Source: DAOTWA01 sp034435955
GTDB taxonomy: Bacteria > Chloroflexota > Anaerolineae > Anaerolineales > Anaerolineaceae
Length of the DNA: 17,265 nt
Direction of reading: 5' to 3'
NCBI GenBank assembly: GCA_034435955.1
Contig: DAOTWA010000055.1
Span: 1 to 17,265 of the forward strand
The notes under the pieces are model-generated. The model saw only the letters and a list, made by a program, of their open reading frames with translations. It searched no databases and was not told the DNA's origin. This document shows, piece by piece, positions 6,402 to 12,964 of the stretch; position 1 is the first letter of the stretch, and every line of letters starts with the position of its first letter. The translations under genes and the position numbers were made by a program.

Positions 6402-7874
6402 ATGCGATCGGTGGCGACCATGGACAAAGACCTGGCATCCATTCAAGAGGCGCGAGAGCTGGCGGCCGCAGCTTACGAGGCTCAACGCGTGTGGGCCAAG
6501 GCGTCCCAGGAACAGGTGGACCGCGTGTGTGCCGCGATGGCCGAGGCGGCCTACCAGGCCTCCGAGCGGCTCGGACGCCTGGCCGCCGAGGAGACCGGCT
6601 ACGGCGTCCCGGCGCATAAAAAGCTGAAAAACGAGTTTGGCTCGCGCATCTTATGGGAGAGCATCAAGGACATCAAAACCGTCGGCGTCATCGGGTATGA
6701 CGCGGCCAAACGCATCTACGAGATCGCCTGGCCCATGGGCGTGGTGGCTGCGCTGACTCCCAGCACCAATCCGACCTCCACGGCCATGTACAAGATCCTT
6801 ATCGCGGTCAAGGCGCGCAATGGGATCGTCGTTGCCCCCCACCCCTCGGCTGTGCGCTGCTCCTATGAGACGGCTCAGCTCATGGCTCAGGCCGCCGAAA
6901 GCGCCGGAGCGCCGCGTGGGCTGATCGGCTGCATGCAAAACATCTCCCTGCCCGGCACCCAGGAGCTGATGAACCATCGCCGCACCGCCCTGATCCTGGC
7001 CACTGGCGGCTCGGCCATGGTCAAAGCCGCCCACTCGGTCGGCAAGCCGGCTTATGGCGTCGGTCCGGGCAATGTACCGGTATACGTGGATCGCAGCGCC
7101 GATCTCGAGAAGGCCGCCCGCTATATCGTATCCAGCAAATCGTTCGATTATTCCACCATCTGCTCGACCGAACAGGCGGTCATCGCCGACCGGCCGATCG
7201 CCGCCCAACTGGCCACCCTCATGCAGGCCGAGGGCGCCTACTTCACCAACGAGGCCCAGACCGAAGCCCTGCGCCGCCTTTTGTTCCATCCAGACGGCAG
7301 CATCAATACCGCTACGGTAGGCAAATCTCCCCAGTTTCTGGCTGCCATGGCTGGCTTCAGCGTGCCCGAAAGCGCGCGCATTCTGGTCGCACGCCTTGGC
7401 CAGGTCGGGCGGGAAGAACCCCTCTCGCGCGAGAAACTCACCACCGTACTGGGCTGGTACGAGGCCGATGGCTGGGAGGCGGGGTGCGAGCGCTGCATCG
7501 AGCTGATCCAGTTCGGCGGGCGCGGTCACACGCAGATCATCCACGCCACCGATGAGAAGGTCATCATGGCCTTCGGTCTGGAGAAACCCGTCTTCCGCAT
7601 CCTGGTCAACACCCCTGGCACCCTGGGCGCCATTGGATTGACCACCGGCCTGTGGCCTTCCATGACGCTGGGTGCGGGCGGCATCGGCGGCTCGATCACC
7701 GGTGACAATATAACCGTGCACCACCTCTTCAACGTCAAACGCCTGGCCTGGGAGCTGGTGCCGCCGCCGGAAATCATTTTTCAGCCGGTGGATCACGCCC
7801 CGGCCGGCCCTTCCCCCGGGGACATCGAACGCGTGGTTCAAGAAGTGATCGGCGAAATTTTACGCCTGCGCTGA
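6402..7874 (+). CDS. CoA-acylating aldehyde dehydrogenase (EutE/PduP-like) with C-terminal encapsulation peptide
   Basis: 490 residues from ATG 6402, or 484 from ATG 6420; neither has a strong ribosome site. The family converts an aldehyde, CoA and NAD+ to acyl-CoA and NADH. Visible marks are TPSTNPTSTAMYK (a segment shared by EutE, PduP and AdhE), GVGPGNVPVYVD, and the catalytic cysteine in STICSTEQ (Cys254 from the first start). The final 20 residues (SPGDIERVVQEVIGEILRLR) form a Pro-linked amphipathic helix, a likely encapsulation peptide. It is at the C-terminus, whereas PduP carries its peptide at the N-terminus. The expected substrate is acetaldehyde from the aldolase. The gene starts four bases after the first BMC-P stop. 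No alcohol dehydrogenase to recycle NADH is present nearby. Confidence 0.93.
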   Translation: MRSVATMDKDLASIQEARELAAAAYEAQRVWAKASQEQVDRVCAAMAEAAYQASERLGRLAAEETGYGVPAHKKLKNEFGSRILWESIKDIKTVGVIGYDAAKRIYEIAWPMGVVAALTPSTNPTSTAMYKILIAVKARNGIVVAPHPSAVRCSYETAQLMAQAAESAGAPRGLIGCMQNISLPGTQELMNHRRTALILATGGSAMVKAAHSVGKPAYGVGPGNVPVYVDRSADLEKAARYIVSSKSFDYSTICSTEQAVIADRPIAAQLATLMQAEGAYFTNEAQTEALRRLLFHPDGSINTATVGKSPQFLAAMAGFSVPESARILVARLGQVGREEPLSREKLTTVLGWYEADGWEAGCERCIELIQFGGRGHTQIIHATDEKVIMAFGLEKPVFRILVNTPGTLGAIGLTTGLWPSMTLGAGGIGGSITGDNITVHHLFNVKRLAWELVPPPEIIFQPVDHAPAGPSPGDIERVVQEVIGEILRLR

Positions 7875-7927
7875 TATAGGACCCGAAATCGTCATCAACC
7901 TTTTTCAGAAGAAAGGAAACCCGTGAA

Positions 7928-8254
7928 ATGGCTCTAGACACCGCATTGATCGCTCTGGGAATGGTGGAAACCCGCGGCCTGGTCGGCGCGATCGAAGCCG
8001 CCGATGCCATGGTCAAAGCCGCCAACGTCGTGCTGATCGGTTCCGAGTACGTTGGCGGTGGGTATGTGACCGTGATGGTGCGCGGCGACGTCGGCGCAGT
8101 CAAAGCCGCCACCGATGCCGGCGCTGCGGCCGCCAAGCGCGTGGGCGAGCTGGTCTCCGTGCATGTCATCCCACGGCCGCACTCCGACGTGGAGATGATC
8201 CTGCCCAAGAGCACCAAAGGCAGCTTCGGCGGGCGGGCGGCGGGCAAAGAATAA
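7928..8254 (+). CDS. BMC-H hexameric shell protein
   Basis: 108 residues with a single BMC domain (Pfam BMC; PduA/EutM/CcmK relatives). It begins ALIALGMVETRGLVGAIEA, followed by ADAMVKAANVVLIGSEYVG, then the pore segment YVGGGY (41-46) and VTVMVRGDVGAVKAATDAG. The C-terminal strand is VHVIPRPH. Hexamers tile the shell facets, and the Gly-rich pore would admit small polar metabolites. It is the only BMC-H gene in the window, so it is probably the bulk shell component. GAAAGGA at 7911-7917 supports ATG 7928. The 53-base gap before it is larger than most gaps in the operon. Confidence 0.95.
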   Translation: MALDTALIALGMVETRGLVGAIEAADAMVKAANVVLIGSEYVGGGYVTVMVRGDVGAVKAATDAGAAAAKRVGELVSVHVIPRPHSDVEMILPKSTKGSFGGRAAGKE

Positions 8255-8272
8255 CCCCGCGGGGTCATCGAG

Positions 8273-9130
8273 GTGCAGCCGCAAGCCGCGACTCCTCGCC
8301 CCGCACCCCTGGACGACTACCTGGCCTCCGCCGAGGCGGTCATCCGGCTCAGCCCGGACGGCGCCGCGCCCCTGGAGAGGCCCCCAGCCGGTCCCCTGCA
8401 CGTGGGTGTGGATCTGGGAACCGCCTACCTGGTGCTGGTCGCTCTGGATGGCGACCTACGACCGCTGGCCGGCGAGTATCAATTCGCCCAGGTGGTGCGC
8501 GATGGCCTGGTGGTGGATTTCATCGGCGCCATCGATCGTCTGCGCGCCATGAAGGCCCGCCTGGAAGAGCGCCTGGGCGTCGCCCTGGACCATGCTGCCA
8601 GCGGCTATCCACCGGGCGTGCCGCCGGTCGAGGTGCGCGCCACCGCCAACGTGGTCGAGGCAGCCGGATTCCGCTGCTCGGGCCTGGTGGACGAGCCCAC
8701 CGCTGCCAACCATGTTTTGAACATCCATGATGGGGCCATCGTTGACGTTGGCGGCGGCACGACCGGCATCGCCGTGGTGAAGGACGGTCGGGTGGTGTAC
8801 ACCGCTGATGAGCCGACCGGCGGAACGCACTTCTCGCTGGTCATCGCCGGCGCATTGGACCTGAGCTTCGAACAGGCCGAGGAGTTGAAGGTGAAACCTT
8901 CCGAGCAGGCGCGCCTCTATCCGCTCGTCCGCCCAGTGATGGAGAAAGTGGGCAGCATCGTCGCCCGTCACGTGGCCGGTCAGGGTGTGCAGCAGATCAC
9001 CCTGGTGGGCGGCGCGGCTGCTTTTCCGGGCATGGCCGCCGTGATCCAGGAGGTCACCGGCATCCCAACCCGGAGCCCCGCGCGGCCGTTGTTCGTCACC
9101 CCGCTGGGTATTGCCATGGCCGATGCATAG
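8273..9130 (+). CDS. eutJ-like: EutJ-like actin-fold ATPase (BMC-associated Hsp70-type protein)
   Basis: 285 residues, starting with GTG at 8273; no good Shine-Dalgarno and no ATG near. ASKHA-fold motifs are clear: phosphate-1 VGVDLGT (44-50), phosphate-2 IVDVGGGTTG (156-165) and adenosine motif LVGGAAAFPG (244 onward). This is the EutJ family, found in many ethanolamine- and propanediol-type BMC loci and usually described as a chaperone, with the true role unproven. It lacks an Hsp70 substrate-binding domain. The N-terminal 40 residues are Pro/Ala-rich and lie upstream of the fold. It could assist cargo assembly or reactivation. No B12-dependent lyase is present here, so a role in B12-enzyme reactivation would not fit this operon. 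Confidence 0.9.
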   Translation: MQPQAATPRPAPLDDYLASAEAVIRLSPDGAAPLERPPAGPLHVGVDLGTAYLVLVALDGDLRPLAGEYQFAQVVRDGLVVDFIGAIDRLRAMKARLEERLGVALDHAASGYPPGVPPVEVRATANVVEAAGFRCSGLVDEPTAANHVLNIHDGAIVDVGGGTTGIAVVKDGRVVYTADEPTGGTHFSLVIAGALDLSFEQAEELKVKPSEQARLYPLVRPVMEKVGSIVARHVAGQGVQQITLVGGAAAFPGMAAVIQEVTGIPTRSPARPLFVTPLGIAMADA

Positions 9131-9152
9131 ACCCGCCACAGGGAGAGGCTGA

Positions 9153-9782
9153 ATGGCCGAAAATTTTTCCTTACGCTGTTACGCTTTCCTCGACCGCATG
9201 CAGGCCCAGTACGCCGCCTTCGTAGGCACGATCACACAAGGAGATTTGCCTGTCGAGGGTATGGCCGCCCTGTACGTTGAGATGTCGCCGGGCAACGAGG
9301 TCTTCCGCGTGGTCGATATCGCCGTGAAGGCCACCGAATCCAAACCCGGCGCGCAGATCGTCGAACGGGAGTTCGGCATGTTCGAGGTACACTCGCTCAA
9401 CCAGGCGGCGGTCATCGAGGCAGGACGGGTGGTGCTCGATCGCCTCGGTTTGAAGATCGAGGACCGTATCAAGCCTCAGATCGCCTCGATCCAGGTCATC
9501 ACCCGCGTGGACCCCTACCAGGCTCAGCTCCTCAACCGCTTCCGGCGCGGGAGCATGCTGGTGCCCGGCGAAACCATGCTGGTGCTGGAATGCGCCCCTG
9601 CCGCCTACATCAACTATGCCTGCAACGAAGCCGAGAAGAAAGCCAACATCAAGATCGTGCACGTTTCCTCTGTTGGGCGCTTCGGACGCATGTGGCTCTC
9701 CGGCTCAGAGGCAGAGATCATCACTGCGCGCAACGCCGCAGTGCAGGCTCTGGAGAGCCTGGAGGGCATCGAAGGGGCGTGA
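9153..9782 (+). CDS. BMC-T trimeric shell protein, CsoS1D-like (circularly permuted, gated pore type)
   Basis: 209 residues made of two BMC-like domains (about 5-97 and 98-205). The sequence resembles the CsoS1D group closely: LRCYAFLDRMQAQYAAFVGT, SPGNEVFRVVDIAVKAT, then IVEREFG, and in the second domain NRFRRGSMLVPGETMLVLE, NEAEKKANI and GRFGRMWLSGSEAEI. CsoS1D trimers stack in pairs and have a large pore gated by an adjacent Glu-Arg pair. Glu71-Arg72 here fall in the same IVER context. Such a pore could pass bulky ligands such as cofactors or sugar phosphates. GGGAGAGG (9141-9148) sits just before ATG 9153. Confidence 0.9.
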   Translation: MAENFSLRCYAFLDRMQAQYAAFVGTITQGDLPVEGMAALYVEMSPGNEVFRVVDIAVKATESKPGAQIVEREFGMFEVHSLNQAAVIEAGRVVLDRLGLKIEDRIKPQIASIQVITRVDPYQAQLLNRFRRGSMLVPGETMLVLECAPAAYINYACNEAEKKANIKIVHVSSVGRFGRMWLSGSEAEIITARNAAVQALESLEGIEGA

Positions 9783-9801
9783 TTCCACGATGGAGCAGCC
9801 T

Positions 9802-10170
9802 ATGCCAAAGACATTTTTAACCGAACGAGATATCGAGGACATGGTGCGCCAGGGGACGATGTCTTTGCTGTTGAGCGACGACCTGGTGCTGACCGATCTG
9901 GCCTATGAGAAGGCCAAGCGGCTGGGTGTGCAGCTCCTCAACCAGCACGACAAGCCGCCCGCCGCACCGGTGCGCCCATACATCGCCAAAGAAGTTAGCG
10001 GTGGGGAAACGGGCGCCTCCGCCGCCATCCCGGCCACCCCGCCCTCGCGCGACGCAGCCCTCAAGCAGCGCGTGCGTGAAGCGGTGCTTGCCCGTCTGGG
10101 CACCCAGGTGGACTCCGCGTTGCTCGACACGATCATCGAGCGCGTATTGAGCCATATCGGAGCGAAGTAG
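9802..10170 (+). CDS. Small BMC protein with EutQ/EutT-N-like segment and C-terminal encapsulation peptide
   Basis: 122 residues from ATG 9802, preceded by GGAG six bases upstream; ATG 9790 would add four residues. The N-terminal half (FLTERDIEDMVRQGTMSLLL, then DLVLTDLAYEKAKRLGVQLL) resembles the short segment at the start of EutT and some EutQ-type proteins: TE-x-[DW]-[IL] followed by a basic or polar turn, then LT-x-x-A-x-E-x-A-x-x-x-G-[IV]. The middle (50-80) is Pro/Ala/Gly linker. The C-terminal 38 residues form two predicted amphipathic helices (DAALKQRVREAVLARLG and SALLDTIIERVLSHI) resembling encapsulation peptides. No catalytic residues are apparent. It could be a cargo or shell adaptor or scaffold. 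I recognise the pattern from BMC loci but cannot give a function. It lies between BMC-T and the second BMC-P gene. Confidence 0.8.
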   Translation: MPKTFLTERDIEDMVRQGTMSLLLSDDLVLTDLAYEKAKRLGVQLLNQHDKPPAAPVRPYIAKEVSGGETGASAAIPATPPSRDAALKQRVREAVLARLGTQVDSALLDTIIERVLSHIGAK

Positions 10171-10176
10171 GCAGAA

Positions 10177-10497
10177 ATGCTTTTCGGACGCGTCCATGGG
10201 ACGGCCATTTGCACCATCAAGTACCCTGGCCTGGAAGGGGTGAAGTTGCTCGTGGTGCAGCCGCTCAATAAGCGCATGGAGCCACAAGGCGCGCTCCAGG
10301 TGGCCGCCGACGTCGTCCAGGCTGGTCCCGGCGATCTGTGCGTGATGGTGCGCGCCCGCGAGGCTTCTCTGGCTCTGCCGGAGGTCAAGTTCGTGCCGGT
10401 GGACCTGGCGTTGGTGGGCATCGTCGATGAGCTTGAGGTGCGCCCCGACGGAGAGTTCGATTTTACCCTCAAGCGCGGCTGGACGCACTACACCTGA
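10177..10497 (+). CDS. BMC-P pentameric shell vertex protein 2 (EutN/CcmL family)
   Basis: 106 residues, opening MLFGRVHGTAICTIKYPGLE, then KLLVVQPLN, AADVVQAGPGDLCVM and the closing VPVDLALVGIVDELEV, all EutN/CcmL landmarks. A C-terminal extension of about a dozen residues (FDFTLKRGWTHYT) goes beyond the other two copies. It begins six bases after the preceding gene; the ribosome site (AGTAGG) is weak, suggesting translational coupling. The pentamer would occupy shell vertices or could mix with the other two paralogs. Confidence 0.93.
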   Translation: MLFGRVHGTAICTIKYPGLEGVKLLVVQPLNKRMEPQGALQVAADVVQAGPGDLCVMVRAREASLALPEVKFVPVDLALVGIVDELEVRPDGEFDFTLKRGWTHYT

Positions 10498-10550
10498 TTC
10501 TGAATGATGATTCATCCCGGGTGCAGGCTTCGAAAGGGGATTCACTTCTT

Positions 10551-10826
10551 ATGATGCTTGGGAAAGTGGTCGGCACGGTGGTAACCACCATCAGCCATCC
10601 GCATTACAAAAATCGCCGCCTGCTGGTGGTGCAACCCCTCGCTTTACCAGGCGACCCGCTCGAGGAGGATTTCATCGCCCTGGATAACACCCACGCGGGC
10701 ATTGGCGATACCGTGCTGGTCAACCGCGAGGGCAACGGCGCCCGCCAGGTATTGAAGAACCCCGATGCTTGCGTGATCTCGGTCATCGTCGGCATCGTGG
10801 ATTCGCTATTCATCGAGGATATTTAA
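10551..10826 (+). CDS. BMC-P pentameric shell vertex protein 3 (EutN/CcmL family)
   Basis: 91 residues: MMLGKVVGTVVTTISHP, then RLLVVQPL, FIALDNTHAGIGDTVLV and VISVIVGIVDSLFIEDI, a standard EutN/CcmL pattern. AAAGGGG (10533-10539) supports ATG 10551; ATG 10554 is equally possible, and an in-frame GTG at 10521 lacks support. It is the last gene of the BMC operon; the next gene (plsY-like) is 458 bases downstream. Three divergent vertex genes in one operon suggest vertices with different roles or hetero-pentamers, which is inference. Confidence 0.93.
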   Translation: MMLGKVVGTVVTTISHPHYKNRRLLVVQPLALPGDPLEEDFIALDNTHAGIGDTVLVNREGNGARQVLKNPDACVISVIVGIVDSLFIEDI

Positions 10827-11207
10827 TCAGGATATCGAATATTCCATCCGCGTTGTGCGCGCGGCGCATCTGCGGCTGCATGCTTGAAAAGGAATAAGAC
10901 CATTCCCGGCAGCCCGGACATCTCTATCTGGTTGCATCCCTAAGTCGTCCCGCAAATTCAATCGAGACAACAGCATTCCAGTTCCATCCTATACTGGCCG
11001 GCAGTATTTCTTAATGCCTGGACAAGGCGCTGTGCATATCCTGCACGACCTGCACCATGCAGGCAAACCTGGAAATACGCAGGTGGTTCACGCTCGTAAT
11101 AAAATCATCGCCATAAGAAACCTCACATACCCGCATTGTCTGGCAGGGATTGATCATTTTAGAAGGCAGCCATTACAATGCCTCATCGCTGATTAAGAGA
11201 AATGCTA
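10827..11207. other. Intergenic stretch after the BMC operon
   Basis: No supported gene. The 60-codon frame at 11014-11196 lacks a ribosome site and family resemblance. The stretch has weak hairpins: CCGCG/CGCGG (10848-10864), and a cluster of TGCA-type inverted repeats (GTGCA/TGCAC at 11032-11046, CCTGCA/TGCAGG at 11040-11063). None is followed by a T-run, so I cannot name the operon terminator. Confidence 0.5.
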
Positions 11208-11213
11208 TATAAT
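11208..11213 (+). promoter_or_regulatory. Putative -10 box of the plsY-like gene
   Basis: TATAAT in an A/T-rich tract (TATATAATATAAATA) 71 bases before the plsY-like start; no clear -35. It supports a transcript separate from the BMC operon. Confidence 0.45.
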
Positions 11214-11229
11214 ATAAATAAGGGAGGAA

Positions 11230-11254
11230 TCAGCGCCGCAGTGGATCGCGCTGA
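11230..11254 (+). repeat. Leader hairpin upstream of plsY-like gene
   Basis: Perfect 7-bp inverted repeat TCAGCGC / GCGCTGA with an 11-base loop, in the leader between the -10 box and the start codon. It is flanked by purine-rich tracts (GGGAGGA before; GAGGGGGTGG and AGGAGG after). It may influence ribosome access; function unknown. Confidence 0.45.
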
Positions 11255-11284
11255 CTGAGGGGGTGGATGGTTAGGAGGTGGTGG

Positions 11285-11872
11285 ATGATCAACCTGTATG
11301 TATCTTTATTGGTTGCTTACCTTCTCGGCTCGATCCCTTTCGCTGTTTTGATTACCCGTTATCGCACTGGACTTGATCTGCGCGCCCTGGGCGACGGCAA
11401 CCTTGGCGCAAAAAACGTTTACCTCTCCGTCGGCCACCGCGAGGGCCTGGTTGTGGGTGTGCTCGACATTGGCAAAGGCGCCGCGGCCGTGCTTTTCTCC
11501 CAGGCGCTCGACGTCAGTTTGGCCGGACAGCTCGGCGTGGGCCTGGCTGTGGTCATGGGCCACAACTGGTCCATCTTCCTGCATTTCGATGGCGGACAGG
11601 GCATGGCGGCTACCGTGGGCGTCTTCCTGGCCCTGATCCCCGTGGTAACCCTCATCTCCATCGGACTGATCGCGGTGACGCTGTGGATGACCCGCAACTG
11701 GGACGTGGCCTGCGCCATCGGGCTGGCCTGGATCCCCCTGGCTTCCTGGCTCATCTTTGCCCGCGCTGAGCTGGCCTGGTATGCGGTGGGCATGCTGCCC
11801 CTCATCCTGGTACGCAAGATCATCGTGACCGCCGTACGGGAGGCGCAACGCCACCGCATCAAAGGCGCCTGA
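11285..11872 (+). CDS. PlsY-like glycerol-3-phosphate acyltransferase with altered motifs
   Basis: 195-residue multi-pass membrane protein beginning MINLYVSLLVAYLLGSIPFA. ATG 11285 is preceded by AGGAGG six bases upstream; an in-frame ATG at 11267 also has a purine-rich site. PlsY transfers the acyl group of acyl-phosphate to glycerol 3-phosphate, the first step of phospholipid synthesis in most bacteria. Conserved parts are GSIPFA, D-x-GKG (61-65) and GHNWSIFL. Two motifs deviate: the usual GSGN-x-GATN is GDGNLGAKN (36-44), and the usual GGKG is GGQG with Gln105 in place of Lys. It may be a specialised or weakly active paralog, with a canonical plsY expected elsewhere; or it may simply be a lineage variant. 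Placed downstream of the BMC operon, convergent with trpS. Confidence 0.85.
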   Translation: MINLYVSLLVAYLLGSIPFAVLITRYRTGLDLRALGDGNLGAKNVYLSVGHREGLVVGVLDIGKGAAAVLFSQALDVSLAGQLGVGLAVVMGHNWSIFLHFDGGQGMAATVGVFLALIPVVTLISIGLIAVTLWMTRNWDVACAIGLAWIPLASWLIFARAELAWYAVGMLPLILVRKIIVTAVREAQRHRIKGA

Positions 11873-11941
11873 TGGCCGGTAAGCGGGTAATGAGATCGGA
11901 ATCTGCCGAGGTGATATTCTCGATCAGGGGATGTTATGAAA

Positions 11942-11969
11942 GCCGCCGGGTGAAGAACCGCCCGGCGGC
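11942..11969. terminator. Shared bidirectional intrinsic terminator
   Basis: Perfect 9-bp GC stem GCCGCCGGG / CCCGGCGGC with a 10-base loop, between the convergent plsY-like and trpS genes. On the plus strand it is followed by CCGTTTT; on the minus strand by TTTCAT. It begins five bases past the trpS stop, so it ends trpS and probably the plsY transcript too. Confidence 0.8.
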
Positions 11970-11974
11970 CCGTT

Positions 11975-12964
11975 TTAATCCGGTAACCCAACCGCCGCAC
12001 GCACCTCTTGCATTGTCGCTTCGGCAATGGTGCGGGCGCGCCTGGCTCCATCGCGCAGCACCTCCCACACGTCCTGCGGGTTTTTGCCCAGCTCGGTCCG
12101 CTTCGCCCGGAACGGCGCCAGGTGGTCGTTCAGATTCCTGGCGAAAATCTTCTTGCAGTCCACACAACCAATTCCTGCCCGCCGGCACTCGACGTTGATC
12201 ATCGCCACCTCTTCCGGCGAGGAGAAGATTTTATGCATGGAAAACACGTTGCACACGTCAGGGTTGCCTGGATCGCTGCGGCGGATGCGCGCCGGGTCGG
12301 TGACCATCTGCATGACGCGCGCTTGAGTTTCCTCCGGTGTGGCGGCTAATTCGATGTGGTTGTTGAGACTTTTACTCATCTTCTGCTGGCCATCGATGCC
12401 AAGCACTTTGGGCGTTTCAGTTGCCTTCATCTGCGGCTCGACCAGCACATTCGTGTGAAAGCGGAAATTGAACGAGCGCACCGTCTCACGTGCAAACTCC
12501 AGGTGGGGCGCCTGATCCACACCCACCGGAACCAGGCCAGCCTTGTAAAGTGCGATGTCGGCCGTCATCAGCACAGGATAGCCCACCAGCCCGTAATTGA
12601 TATTGTGGGGCTGCTGGCGGGCCTTCTCTTTGAAGGTCGGCAAATCGGTCAGTTTGCCCAGGGGGGTGACCATCGAGAGGAGCGTATGCAGTTCGGTCAC
12701 CTGCGGCACATTCGACTGGACGAAGACGATGCTCTCCTCAGGACGAATACCGGCTGCCAGCCAATCCAGGGCCATCTCGTAGGTATTCGCGCGCAGTTCA
12801 CTGGTATCTTCCAGCGTGGTGAGCGCGTGCAGGTCCACGATGCAGTAGATGCACTCGTATTCGTCCTGGAGGGCGACGTAATTTTTGATCGCTCCCAGAT
12901 AATTTCCCAGATGCTGCCGCCCGGTGGGCCGGGCGCCGGAGAACACGCGTCCTTTCTTCACCAT
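11975..12964 (-). CDS. trpS: Tryptophanyl-tRNA synthetase with Fe-S-type cysteine motif
   Basis: 329-residue class I synthetase that charges tRNA-Trp. The HIGH-like motif is in TGRQHLGNY (14-22), KMSKS is at 195-199, and the core has YPVLMTADIALYKAGLVPVGVDQ. In the C-terminal part four cysteines (238, 260, 267, 270) are spaced CX21CX6CX2C. This is close to the CX22CX6CX2C that binds a [4Fe-4S] cluster near the anticodon-binding part of Thermotoga maritima TrpRS. The start codon directly abuts the stop of the upstream selenoprotein gene (TGAATG), so the two are almost certainly one transcript and may be translationally coupled. A GC hairpin terminator follows. Confidence 0.95.
   Translation of the reverse strand: MVKKGRVFSGARPTGRQHLGNYLGAIKNYVALQDEYECIYCIVDLHALTTLEDTSELRANTYEMALDWLAAGIRPEESIVFVQSNVPQVTELHTLLSMVTPLGKLTDLPTFKEKARQQPHNINYGLVGYPVLMTADIALYKAGLVPVGVDQAPHLEFARETVRSFNFRFHTNVLVEPQMKATETPKVLGIDGQQKMSKSLNNHIELAATPEETQARVMQMVTDPARIRRSDPGNPDVCNVFSMHKIFSSPEEVAMINVECRRAGIGCVDCKKIFARNLNDHLAPFRAKRTELGKNPQDVWEVLRDGARRARTIAEATMQEVRAAVGLPD

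Noticed and set aside
6651..7841. Long minus-strand open frame (396 codons) opposite the aldehyde dehydrogenase gene
   Set aside because: GC-rich antisense shadow; the plus-strand protein has unmistakable motifs.
10848..10864. CCGCG/CGCGG hairpin as the terminator of the BMC operon
   Set aside because: Only five base pairs and no T-run follows on the plus strand.
11014..11196. 60-codon open frame between the BMC operon and the plsY-like gene
   Set aside because: No Shine-Dalgarno, no family resemblance; probably chance.
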